Positions 34,442 through 46,503 of a DNA stretch of 64,000 nucleotides are shown in pieces. Numbering within the stretch: the stretch's first letter is position 1; the number at the start of each line of letters is the position of its first letter. The notes below the pieces were generated by a model that saw only the letters and a program-made list of their open reading frames with translations, did no database searches and was not told the DNA's origin. Origin of the DNA: Sitta carolinensis (taxonomy: Eukaryota; Chordata; Aves; Passeriformes; Sittidae); contig CM063284.1 in assembly GCA_032173965.1 (NCBI GenBank), forward strand, positions 61,874,863-61,938,862. The letters are read 5' to 3'. A program made the position numbers and the translations under genes.

Positions 34442-37359
34442 TTGGAACCCAAATGTCTGAAGTGAAACTCATTTATAGCTGAAAAGTACCTATTAGTCTG
34501 CCCTATGTGAATGAGTGTTTTCTAAATATAAGATATTGCAGTGATGATGGCCTCAGGTTCACTCTAGGGAAGGTTTTCTCCAGTAACAATCTCAAACTTG
34601 ACCATTTCAGACAAAAAAGAAAGGTCTCATGCTTTCAATATCTGTGTCAGTCTAATACCAGCTTGAGAAGTGTGTGCTGCAGAGGTCATCCTGTTTGTTT
34701 TATCAGAAACAGAGAGATGGAAAGTGGAAAAGGTCAAAATGCCCCTCAAGCTGACTACCTGGTTTTTGAGCAAGAGCTGTGAGGTACTAACACATAATTA
34801 CTTTTAATACAGCTGACCTCCAGCAGCATTTTCACCCAAGCTGTGATCTCCTTTTGACTTCGAAGACTCTCTAATCACTGAATCCAGAAAATCGGTCACA
34901 GTTCAGTGGTTATTTGTTGATCCAGGAACTGCCCTCACTGTCAGGAACACAAGTGAACAGAGGACTGGACCCAGCACAGGATTCATCCTCTGCTCCTTGC
35001 CTGTATTTGCTGTCACTGACTCATGAGGGGCACCGCTGTGTCAAAAAGGGTACAGTTTCCAAAAATGAAATCTCAGACTAAACAAGCAGATGGTATTTTT
35101 CTTTTTATTTTTTAATAACATGATTTATCTTAATGTCTCTCTCCAGTGCACACTAAACATCTCTCTAGCACAGGCCATGCCTCTGCCATTGTCTAAACAA
35201 AGAGCTGCACAAATGAAGATTTGCATTTCAGGTGATGGGGTTGCATGGTTTGAAATCATTAATGCTTGGATTTAAGAAAAAAAAAAATGTCCAACATGTA
35301 GCTTCGAAATGCTGATGATTTTTAAAATCTTTGTAATGGCATAACTCGTGAGGTCACGTGCATTGTTTTCTTCATTGTCCCAGGCGGAGGAAACAGAGTC
35401 TATTACTAAACACTAAATATGCTCATTAATTTTCTTAGGCATTTATTTTGCCTATAACAATTTCTATGTGTACGCTGAAACTTAAGAACACATTCATAAA
35501 GCTGTTGTTGCTTTATGAAATGATGTTGTGATACATTTCCTCCAGAAACAGTTCTTTGTCCAATCCTTGCCTAAAAACCAATTAGGAATATTTTTGCATT
35601 GAATTCCTTTACAAATGTCCTTGATTATTTACTTCATGGAAATAAACCAGAAAGAGCTCTAATCCACCTGGGACAAGGGCCCTTGTTCTGGGGCAGGCTC
35701 GCTTCAGCCTCCCAAGCAGAAGAGAGGTGGTGGGTTGTCTTACCCAGCCACCCTGCACCCCTTGTTCAGGGGCTCTGCCCTTCAGGGCATGCCTGTTCAT
35801 CACTGGTGTGGATCACCAGCATTCCCAGAAGCCCCACTCAGGGCAACTGGTGCTGCCTAAATTTTCAAGGGTTCTCTACAGCACAGCCGTGAGAAGAGGG
35901 TGGAGCTGTGACCACCTGCTGACAGGCTACAACGCCATGGGCTCAGGCAGGGGTAGCATTTATCTTTAGAAGGATAGAGTGTGAAAGAGGTTCAGGAAAT
36001 TCATAAGGAGGAGTAAGCCTTAACAAATGCCCTAGAGGAACTAGGCATAAAGTCTCCTCACAGGGGTCATGTGCCTACATCTCACCAATGCTTTTATAAT
36101 CTTACCCTTAAGCCACTTACTTGATCTCAGGTTCACCCTCCCTCCCTGCAAGCCCCTGGAAGAGAAAAAATCAAGAAAGAAAATAAACACAGGCAGAAAT
36201 GCAATAAAGGCAGGGAGACAATAACTGTGTTTTCTCCCTGCTTGTGGAAATGGTGGGTGCCCCAGTGTAGCAGGGGACACAAACCCCTGCCAGGGGATCC
36301 CAGCTGCAGGAGGAAAGCAGAACCAGCATCTTGCACCTGCTGCAATGTTTTCTGCTTCACAATTCTGTCCCTTGACACAGCAAGATACACTGGAAGTGTG
36401 ACGGTCTGTGTAGATGCAGATAACACAGTGTGAATTTATAGCATGATATTGCATTCACACACACAGACCCTTACAATTTTCAAGCACACATTTTTTACTA
36501 TGAATTGTATTTTTTTGTCTATGCATTCCTTGGCTGTAAAAACTCCTCTCCTTGCATGAGACCCCTTCCCCTGTCATAGCCCACATTCTGCAGATGCTTC
36601 TGTGTGCTTTCAAGTACAAGTGTCTCTGCTAAAAGAAAAACAAATAATACAATTACATGAAACTTGGATTGGAAATAAATGAATGTATATATGTAAAAAA
36701 AAATCAGTCATCGTCTATTTTAGATGGATCACAAGAAATACAACAGCTCAAAAAATATGTGGTCCAATACTTCTCTTAAATGAGTTTCATTTGTTGTTGA
36801 TTTCTAAATAATAATAATGTCATTTTCAGAACTAATTATTTAAAATCCAACAATTCAAAATAAATTTACCAACATTTTTATAAAGATATTAATTTTACCC
36901 TATATTTTGAAATACAGTTTCATTTTTCCTTTTCTTTTTTTCTACTGTTTCATAAAACTTGTGTTTTAACAAATCACTGCCATGAGCTAACCCAGATCTG
37001 AATCCAGCAAATACTCTCAACATTATCCTTCTCTGTTCACATATATTTGAAGTAAATTACATCAAATTGTATTTGAAATACCAAACTGGCATTAATGGAA
37101 GCTTCTTTTGCTCCAGGCACCATTTTAAAATAGATGAGCATAAAAATGCAGTCTGCATCATTAAGTTTATATGAAACTAGTGAGAATAAAAATCACCATG
37201 TAAGTTCTAATAAGATGTGTTTTTCATTCCAGTTTAATAACCCAAGACTATATTCATCTTCCAGTATAATAAATACACTGAAAGGAATTCATTCTTTTGT
37301 GTTTTTTAACATGTTGAGGGTTTCAGAAGATGGAGTTTTCTGGGAAGCTGGGTGAAGAA
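34442..37359. other. Anonymous DNA, no gene seen
   Basis: A GC-richer part (35640-35960) holds a 97-codon + frame with no domain. 36480-37100 is very AT-rich with short poly-A/T runs. A 137-codon minus frame at 36041-36454 has one hydrophobic stretch but no recognisable similarity. No transposon was recognised. Confidence 0.45.
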
Positions 37360-37640
37360 AATTCTTTAATATGGCAGTACGGAGTATTATTATCATAAAT
37401 AATTAATGTGCACAGCAGAAGAAAGCCTAGCTTCATTAATAATTCTTATTTTTAGTTGGCATAAGCTAGAGGTGCTGTATCTTCTTTCATCTGATCTATG
37501 TCAATTTCCTCGATTTAAATTTACTGGATGTTAAAATTTTAAACGTATGCTATACTTTGCAATGGATTTTTATTTGTGACTTTACATTAATATCCTACTG
37601 TTAATTCTTACCTGCTGAGATATTTTTAGTAACAAGCAAA
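37360..37640. promoter_or_regulatory. Candidate AT-rich regulatory element
   Basis: Dense homeodomain-type cores in repeat-free DNA: AATAATTAATGTGC near 37400, TTCATTAATAATTC near 37431, CGATTTAAATTTACTGG near 37510, TACATTAATATCC near 37583, and TGTTAATTC near 37600. The texture is typical of distal developmental enhancers, but AT-rich DNA gives such cores by chance. No coding frame supports an exon. Confidence 0.22.
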
Positions 37641-38480
37641 AAGGAATCAAAAAACCCCCGGTAGCAGCCAGGCAAGGTAGAGTGGGCATCAGTGTCAGCT
37701 CCTTTCATCTTTCATTTCCCTTTGGGACCAGTTAAGATGCTTCTTTGATTAGAACCTCAGGAAATATTAAAAAGCTCTTCTGTGAATTTAAACTCATCAA
37801 ACTTGTCTCTGTTTATTTTTTTGAATACTGAGATAATTCACCTCCCACATTTCAAGAACACAGGTTCCTTCCAACCCAACTGCGCTTCTCTGATCAGCAA
37901 AGTTACTTGTCAACATCGCTGAATCTCTCCCCCAACAAATGTTAGTGCTTCATTAATGCAGTGCTGGAGCCGGATCCACTCCTAAATGTTCCTTATTAGC
38001 CCACATGAGGAAGGGAGATGACACCAGAGATGGCACAGAGCTAGCATGCCATGAGGTGGGTGCAGGTAGTGCTGCATTAAAACAAAGGAGAACTACCTGA
38101 GGGAAACAAAACAGAGTGGTGGTGGGAACCATTTTCTCTTCTTGCAAAATATTTGTGGGAGAGAGACTAAAACTCTCTTCGTGACTTTGGAAAAAACAAT
38201 ACAAAGGAGATGTAATGTTAACCTGCATTACACCTTTTAAACAGAATTGCAAACGTTCTTGTTAATCAGTGCAAATGTTAGAGCTGAATGAAAAGGGACG
38301 GGTTCGTTTTTTTTTTTTTTACTCTCAAGCATTTCAAAAGAGAATGTTTAGAGGTTTTTTTCCTTCCAGACTGTTGTGGTGGCTGTGAAAAAAACTCATG
38401 ATTTTTATACTTTTCTTTCCTTTTTAATGGTTTACCTCCTTTTATTTTGCTTGAGACTAAAAGATGAAAAAAAGAGGTGC
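37641..38480. other. Anonymous DNA, no gene seen
   Basis: Nothing supported except short T runs (38308-38321) and the second copy of a 16-base TAAT-bearing sequence at 37943-37958. Frames are under 100 codons. Confidence 0.4.
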
Positions 38481-38503
38481 AGAAGAAGAAGAAGAAGAAG
38501 AGG
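38481..38503. repeat. (AGA)n trinucleotide run
   Basis: Seven to eight AGA units within a longer purine-rich stretch (38461-38540). Confidence 0.9.
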
Positions 38504-41500
38504 AAAGAGACTACAGAGAGCAAGAAGAGAACACAGAGAAAGACGTCAATAAAAAGCAAAATGAATGAGCCTGCTCACTTGGGAAAAAGTCCATTTTAAC
38601 CTCATTTATTTAGGGATAAAATTTTTGGCTATTGGAAATGCTCCTAGCATCTGAAGTAGCCCGGACAGTAATTTCAGCTGTGTATCACAGCATCTTCAAT
38701 CAGACATTTGTGTCCCTTATAGAGTCAATATCCTTTTAAACATTTTCATAGTTTTTCCCTACATTATTATGTGGTTTATGTTATTTAACCTGGAGATGTG
38801 CTGTTGGGCTCCAAGGGCCAGTCTGGGCAAATTGGAGAAATTTGCCTCCTATCAGTGAAGGGCTGATGCCTCTGTGTATTTGTACTCAGATACACCCAAA
38901 AAATGAGTGGAAAAATTCAGAAGATTAATTTAGACATGACCTCCCATGTGTCTGTTGGAAGTGCCACATGTTTGTCAAACAGGAGATGGAACCTGGGCAC
39001 TCACAGATGAGCTAGGAGGGGACATGGAGCACATGGACACAACGACTTCCCTTCGTTAGTATCTGCATGGAATAATACACTTGGAGAACACGTATCCATT
39101 GGGGTGTCACTTTTGCTAAAATTCAATTTTTTCTTTAAGGCACACAGTTAAAAGTATTTTTAGGTGCTTGCTAATATTTTTTTCCCTCCTTTCTAATTTG
39201 TTCACTTCTCCTTCCTTTCTCCTTGGCAAACTGCCAGGTTGTACCATTCTGGAACAGCATCATGTATCTATCATCTTTCTTTTCAAGGTTTCTTTTTCAA
39301 GGATACTTTAGAAAGCTGGTGGTCTGTGATTTTGTTGCGCTCTTGTCATGGACTGCAAGAGGTAACATTCTTTCATTTTATTTGTGTACCTGCTACCATT
39401 AAAACAGAAAAGAGTGGCAAAACTTTGTGTTCCCAAACCATCATACTCATTAATCAGCTAACACAAACCAATTATACAATAGGTGAAAGACATGGGCTTG
39501 CATTCTAAAATTTGCATTTTTCTGCCTTCTTTATTTCCTATCAATCCTCTGTGACAATGGGTTTATTTTGCAGGAAAATATGCAAATACCTTAATCTGGT
39601 AGAACAGTATGACAGTATGAATGTGAGTCTCTTCATGATATGTTAACAAACACTTGTTTAAGAGGACCAGCACTAGGAAGATGATAAATTTTTGAGTGCA
39701 AAATCAGAATCTCTGCAGAAAAACTGTGTAGCCCTTTGAAAAAAGAAGATTGGATGGGTACTGAGGATCAGTCTCTTGAAATAATAAATTTCCATCTTAT
39801 CTGAAATGTGATACATTAGCAAATGAGTAGGTGAAGGAATTGGTGAACTCTTGCTGCTTTCTCTCTGCACCCACATAATGAAAAAGCCCATCACTTTTTG
39901 GAAGGTCTGTTGTGTCTGTTTTGTTTTATACATTAATTATATAGCATCAACTGTTGGAGAAATAGTTCTAAAATATTCCTGCAAATGTTGAAAATGTATC
40001 TGTAGAGACTTTCAGAATTTTTTTCCCTAACATCCTAATTTCAAGAGTGATTTAAGAACTGATTGGCATTTGGCAAAAAATGAATGATAATGAACTCATT
40101 TCAATAGAGATGGACCAGATACCATGCCGGCTGTCGAAACTTTTCAAAGCTGGTTTCTCTCCAGTAAATGTGATCCTGCAGGCTCTGTCCATCTGCCTAC
40201 AAGAAAAGAGACATTCGCATTCTGCAGGAAATACTGCTGAGAAAATACCAGTGAGGATTATCAATTTTGTGATCTCTCATCGTTCTCAGCAAGGAAACTG
40301 GACGACGACAAACACCACAGCAAAATAACAGCATTGAGCTACTTCACTTTCCCATTTCCCTTTTTTTTCTGTGTTTTTTTTTTTTTCCTTTTTCCTTTTT
40401 GTCTTTTTCACATTAGCAGGTAACAAACTTACTTCAGTATGTTCGACAGACAGAGAAGTATCAGTTTGAACAAGTCTGAGCCCCTCCCCACAGCAGGGAT
40501 GCTCAGGAGTGACCTGAAGCTGCTGCTTACAGGAATGGTTTTGATTCTGGCCTCACCATAATTTTCCCAGTGCAAACTGAGTCACAGACGCCACATTAAA
40601 CAGCTGAAGTGAAAAACTACACCAGCTGTTAGGCTTCTCCTGTTAGATGAAATTGAAACAGCTCTGAGGTTTAAGGAAAACAGCATGAATTCACCCCCAG
40701 ATATGACACCTGTGGGACAGGCTCTTCCTTGCCCAGTGCCCACCAGCCCACCTTGTTCAAGGCCACGGTGGCCAATGCTGGTGCAAGGGTGTCTAGCCAG
40801 TGCCCTCCCACAGGTGGCAGGGCCAGCAGAGGTGTCCCAGCCCCTGGGTGAAGCCCTCCCCAGCCCTCAGCCCTCAGAGCAGGTCAGCTCACCATGCTCA
40901 TTTCTCAGTTATTTCATTTCTCCTCCAAAGTCTGTCACATATCTCTCTTTCCCCCATCCCCCTCCCACCAAGAGATGGTTTCTGTTTCTCCCTTGGGTGT
41001 TTTCTACTACTGCCAAGATCCTGGTCCACATCCCTATCTCCTCCCCAGCTTCCCTTTGTGTCTTTGTTTTCAAAGGTGGCTCTCTAATGCGGTGCCTGTA
41101 GGCTCACCTTTGCACAGCATCACTGCTAAATTTTTAATCAGTGGTAGTAAAACAAAGGAAATGAAGAAACTCCCGTACTTAATGAATGGTGTATGGTTAA
41201 GCCCCAGGCCTTATCCTAGTTTACAGACATGAGCAGGGTGTCAAGCACCAATCCTACAAACCAATTAGCATCCCAGGAGATTTTGCTCTGGTGCATGGTC
41301 ATGCAACTATCATTAATGTTATGTGGTGTTGTGCTTGAACATGGCCTAAACATAAGAGAGGAAGTACTTCTGCATTTCATACTGAATTCTCTGCTACATG
41401 AGTTGTTAATTAAAAAACTTGGCTCAATTCTGTCCCTTTACACAATCAGAATGATGTAAATAAGAATCTTGTCCAAAAGCTTTAAAAATCCATTTTAAAA

Positions 41501-41510
41501 AAAGGCTGGC
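38504..41510. other. Anonymous DNA, no gene seen
   Basis: A T-rich tract lies at 40361-40410. The GC-richer 40690-41100 produces overlapping Pro/Ser-rich frames of 95-138 codons that I regard as chance. 40050-40320 is open on the + strand for 82 codons and repeat-free (see findings). No gene is called. Confidence 0.4.
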
Positions 41511-41532
41511 TACAATATTTGTACAATATTTG
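41511..41532. repeat. Direct duplication of 11 bases
   Basis: TACAATATTTG occurs twice head to tail, an exact duplication. Confidence 0.95.
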
Positions 41533-42892
41533 CAGCTCAGCAGAATGGAACAGGGAATAACTAAGTTTTCATCTTCTCAGTTTCCCCACATGGGAACTGC
41601 CCACAGATCTGCCCATTGCAGTGAGCAGCTTCCTGTGTCTGTGAGGCAGAAGGCTCACACTTGCCTTGGTGTGGAATATTTGGTACCAGTCACTGCAAAA
41701 GGCAGAAATCTGTGTGCTCAGGGTTGTGGGCTGAGGGATTCTACCGAGCTATGTCAGTGAGCCAAATTCTCTTTCTTATGCATAAGGAAGGATATTTATG
41801 TAAGCTGAGTGACACCCCAGACCTCAGCATACCCGATTTATGTGTGGCTCTGAGTCATGTCTTGAACTTAAGTGATGCTAAAGGGGGTGGAATTTGTAGC
41901 ACAGAAACCAGAGTCCCTCTCTTTGCTCCTAGTTAATTCCCAAGAGCATGGAAGTGAGGTCTTACCTCTTCAATCTTCATGTTTTTGCCCAACTGCTTTA
42001 TTATCTGTGATACTCTGAATTGTGTGAAAGATAGAGATAAAGGAGTTTAAGTCATACAGCAGCTCTTGAGATGAAAGTCATGATGCTAAAAACACCTGTT
42101 ACACCCAAAAAGCTAGCATACAAGAGTATGATTTATTACACATGTTATGGTAGCCCCACAAGAACTGAGGAAAGATTTTGCCCTTTTTGTGTCTTATTCA
42201 CACATGGGCATGTTAAAAGGCATCAAAGATATATTGTCTGTCCCAAAGGACTAACTCAGCTCTTACTAACACTTTCATTTCTGTGTTCCTACAGCTTAGG
42301 TGTACAGGCTTTATTTCATCAAGCTTGTGAGGGGAAATTCCTGCTCAAAATGTGTGTTTAACAGAAGAAAGAAGTACACCACCAACCCGCAAAAAATATA
42401 TATAAGCTTCTCACTAATCTGCAGGGAAGGGTTATCCATCCCTGTCCTGTGACTCCCAAGGGAAAGACAATGCACTTTGTGGTGTAAATGAGCAGCATCA
42501 GAAAGGACACCGGCAGTGAATGTGTTTCTGGGATGTTGACTCCCTGTGCTTAGGACTGGTTCCCTCATCTCAGGAACTGCATCACTCTCACCCTCTCACC
42601 ACCCAGCCACCTCCCATTTCTGACATGGGAAATGAAGTAGTCATTAATGAGAGTACAGATAGGAAGCCTGATAAGAAATATTTTAGCAATTAGGACAGGA
42701 GGAAATAGAATTGTTTGGTTTTTATTTTTCTACAGGGAAAACCTATTTCCTCACTCCTTTCCCAAACATATTCTTTATCCAAACATAAACTGGCATTTTT
42801 TTGCCACTGTGAAAGTAAGCCAGAGCCATCACTAGAGAAAGAGAGAAGAATTGCCATGGTGTGGATTCATTAAACTCATCTCAGTCCATCTC
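41533..42892. other. Anonymous DNA, no gene seen
   Basis: Open frames reach about 96 codons and none is recognisable. No repeat was recognised before the T tract. Confidence 0.4.
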
Positions 42893-42919
42893 TTTTTTTT
42901 TTTTTTTTTTTTTTTTTTT
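42893..42919. repeat. 27-base T tract
   Basis: A pure T homopolymer. No retroposon body adjoins it on the strand expected for a poly-A tail, so slippage is as likely an origin as insertion. Confidence 0.95.
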
Positions 42920-45344
42920 GGTATTAAAGGAGTATGGAGTAACGCAGGGCAGAACGAAGTGTTCTGGAAAACTGATAATCAAATGGCCTAAAGCTAATGT
43001 TTACTTTTCTGAATGTTTTACAGCAGCATTACTTGGAGATGTATTAAAAACAGGGAGCGAGAGGGAGGGAGAGAGGAGGGAGCCTAATAATAGCCTTCCA
43101 GTTACAGAAATAGAGAAGCAGCATAGATATGATAATTGAATTTGGTTTGGATGGATGATAATCCGCCTTTATGCTACAGCTGTAGTTCTCAGATTTGAGC
43201 CTGGCTGGTGGCAGGTGTTGGGCAGCCTCCCCGGCCATGGGAAGCTACAGCACTGTACACTCCTGCATGCCCCCCATTCCTCTCCCTCCATGCCCCTCAT
43301 TTCTCTCCTGGAGCCTGCAGGCAGGAGGCTGAAGGATCATGGGTTTTGCATGTGTGGCTGTTTTTTCTCTGCGTTTATGGGGGTTGTCCTGAAGGTGACC
43401 TGGAGACTCCCTTCCCCATCCAGCCAGGAAAAATCACCAGTGAATCTGAAGGGGAGCTCCTCAACTCTCCATCAAAACCCATGCTCAGCCATTCTCTTTT
43501 TCTCTTCCATTCTAAATTATTCAGCTCCACACTTGGGGAGCTGACACTGCTAGTAAACCGAGGAGTTATATATTTTTGGTTGCACTTGGAGATTAAGTGC
43601 CACTTGAGTTATAGTGTCTAAATTCCCAAATATTTGTGTAATTTTAGATCATGAATTCTCATTCCTGACTATGTTTAGTATCAATATTTATTCACACAGC
43701 TCTCTCTGTTAGATCCCATGGAAGAAACTGGGCGAGGGAAGTGGGAACGTGTCTCCAAGCTGTCTCTGCCATGGATCCCCTTGCTGTTTCACTTTCTGAA
43801 GCAAAATCCAGTCTCTCTATGTCTGCTCTGTCATTGAAAATGTGGGATGGGAGGCAGCGGATGGGTTTACTGGGCTGCAGTGGGTGGATAACATGGCCAT
43901 CCACTTTCAGTAGATGACCTTAAAGATGCTGTGCCAGAGACATGGGGCTGTTGGCATGCTGCTGTCAACAACAGCAAGAGGAGAGGGAGAAGGGACTTGT
44001 TCGAAGAGACTGAACAAATGATGTCAAAACATCCTTCCTGGACGTTGGGAAGCCTCCTTGTCACATCTGCTGCCTTCCACCTTCCTAACATGATCCTCCA
44101 AGAAACTTTATCAGCCTCATTTGTTCTCTTGGTTTGTTTGTTCAAAAGCAAAAGCACTTCTGAAGAAAAAGTATTAATTAATTTCCTCCTTATGAGAATA
44201 TGTGAGAAGATTTTGGTTTCTGCAGGCACTGAATTAAATTCTGGCTGCACAAAAGTTTGCATTTTTAATGCAGCTTTTTTGCAGGTCACCAAAATTTTTC
44301 CCCATTCAGCCACTCTCATCATCTGGGTCATTAGTACAGATAGCCACAGCTGATGCCTGGATCCAGGCTCCCGCAGTCCTCAGCTGGCACTCAAATGCCA
44401 TTTCTAATGATCACAAAAAGCATGGTGCCTGCTATAGCACCTTTTTTCCAGCTATCTCAGAAGGCCCATATAGCTGTGATTAAATTAGCCTTGAGTTGTC
44501 ATTGTGAAGTGGATAGGTAGCATGCAGGTTCTGCAGGTGAGGAAAGAGAGGCATGAAGCAGTATGCTGCTTCAGCTTTGCAGCCAGAGAGACCAGGTGAG
44601 GAATGAGCTATGGGGCTCAGCAACCCAGCTCAACTGAAAGCCAATTCTGTGATTGTCAGGGAAATTAATCCTGCTTATTCAATTTCCAAATAATTTTAGA
44701 TGAAGACCTGCTTGCCACGCAAGACTTTTTGGTTGTGCAGTTCATGCTGTATCCCTCAGTGGGAGTTCTGACTGTCCTTAGTGCATCTGTGTTGGCTCAG
44801 CTTTCCAATTTCCTTTTTTTTCTTCCACACAATAAAAACCTACTTATCACCCAAACTGTGTAGTTAGACTTGGTAGGGCAAAGTTTTGGAGAGATTAATG
44901 TCAGTGCAATGCTATTGGCTTGTGCTGCTCACTAATTGCTAGCCAGACAAGAAATACTCACTGTATGCTCAGAACAGATACCTGTGACTACACCACAAAG
45001 ATAGGATGGAAAATGCAGGATGTATCTATGAGCACTTCTTCCAGTACTCACAAAATGTGAGATTCTTTCCTGTTCAAATTCCAGCTTTGCATTCCTGAAA
45101 AAGAACAAAAAAACAGTAATATGTTTTCTCCAAAACAGTGATTAGCAATATAAAGTCAAAGCTATCCCTTTCAGTCTTTGGCTTTGATGGATGTCTTTGG
45201 ATTCTGAAAAGGATATGGTAGATGCCTTATTAAAATAATATTCCAGTGTCTTGACAAGAAGCATCAGATTTATATCACAGCTTTCTTTTTTATGACAACA
45301 GATACGTAATAACAAAAGACCACAAAAGACATCATGCACTGTTG

Positions 45345-45349
<5 letters not shown>
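42920..45349. other. Anonymous DNA, no gene seen
   Basis: Contains a purine-rich stretch (43054-43081) and antiparallel overlapping frames of 154 codons (43867-44331, minus) and 140 codons (43931-44353, plus). Neither has a recognisable domain, and the opposite-strand overlap suggests locally low stop-codon density rather than genes. Confidence 0.4.

Positions 45350-45381
<32 letters not shown>
45350..45381. repeat. (TA)n dinucleotide repeat
   Basis: About 16 TA units in perfect alternation. Confidence 0.97.
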
Positions 45382-45383
<2 letters not shown>

Positions 45384-45786
45384 ATGGAGAGGTTGCTATA
45401 ATCCAAGAATCCTTGTATTTTCTTTCCTGTTATTTTTTGGCACCTTTGTAACTTAACATTCTTCCTTTTGCAGTTCTTCCCCACAGTGAACACATCCACA
45501 TTTTCCAAAAGCAGAGGGAAAAATGGTGCAAAAAGTCTTCATGCAGGCTTATTATTAAGCCTGACACTGACTTCACCAAGTTCCCTACAGTCCCTGACTG
45601 AGATAGCTAATTGGTTAATTGGGAAAGAACTATGGTAGAGGTGAGAGGGGGGAGAACTATTTTAATAACTGATAATATTCCGATTTTATGGAAATGTTAA
45701 ACATGTAAATATTTCAGTTAAAGCACATCTGGATTTACTGCCAAACCTTCCCTTTCTGTGTGCACAGCCCAGTCTGTCTGAAAGGA

Positions 45787-46495
45787 TGTGCCCTTTTCCT
45801 AGTTTAGGGCAAATTTGGGAGAAAACCTCCAAAGGGGGACCTCTCCAGAGAGCAATCCCACACGGCCCCTCCCCCCAGCCGGTTTGGGAATGATTCCTCG
45901 GAGAGAAGTGGAAAGAACCTGTTTATTAACGGGCACAGCAGCCCCCAGTACACAAAATGAACAATATCCGATGACAACACTCTTTCACTGCTCTGAAAAA
46001 GATGCCAAATTCAGCGAGTCTCTCTTGGGGGTGGTCGCTCTGCTGTCACTCCCTCCAGCGCTGGGGATGGCTGCTGCAGGACACAAGGTGTTCTCAGGTA
46101 CCAGTCCGGAGCAGGTTCCAGTAGTTACAAGAAAGGAAAAAGGAAAAAAAAAAAAAAAAAAAACAAGGCAAGAGCAAAGCAGGAGCAAAAGCAGAAGCCA
46201 GAGCTAGAGCCAAGCAAAAAGAGCCCAGCAAAAAACTGACAGCCACACTATGTACTGCCAGCCATGGGGGGAGCAGGCTGATGACAGAACCAAAACAAAA
46301 TATTTGTCCTTCAGAGCCAGTCTGGAAGGCACTGAACGTAATATCCAACACAGCAGAACACACAAATGGGGGATACAAGCATCACCCTAGGACAGCTCTT
46401 CATGGCCAGTAGCAGGAATCACCACGTACCACTTCAATGAGCATTTTCACTGCTCACTCAGAAGGGTGCGTGAATCTCCCAAGCAAACACCATCA
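45787..46495 (-). mobile_element. Solo LTR of an endogenous retrovirus
   Basis: Read on the minus strand this has LTR architecture of about 709 bases. The U3 is at the right (46495 leftward). A degenerate TATA-like GTACATAGT lies at 46247-46255. Next come the poly-T stretch (46144-46163) and then AATAAA at 45922-45927 in a TTAATAAAC context. A U5 with GGAGGTTTTCTCCCAAATTT near 45812-45831 ends just before 45787. The ends fit TG...CA. A 7-base TGAAAGG lies on both sides (45779-45785 and 46497-46503), one base off each end, a likely target-site duplication. I recognise the overall pattern as a songbird LTR family but cannot name it with certainty. No gag, pol or env adjoins, so it is a solo LTR left by recombination. 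The 130-codon + frame over it is spurious. Confidence 0.65.
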
Positions 46496-46503
46496 TTGAA
46501 AGG

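Noticed and set aside
34297..34482. Cys-rich small peptide resembling a metallothionein-like motif
   Set aside because: The Cys pattern comes from a 15-base tandem repeat with only three units and no relation to known proteins.
43867..44353. Overlapping frames of 154 and 140 codons on opposite strands
   Set aside because: No domain in either, and the antiparallel overlap points to local lack of stops.
45815..46207. 130-codon + strand frame ending in Lys-rich sequence
   Set aside because: Lies in the antisense of a retroviral LTR and reads through its homopolymer.
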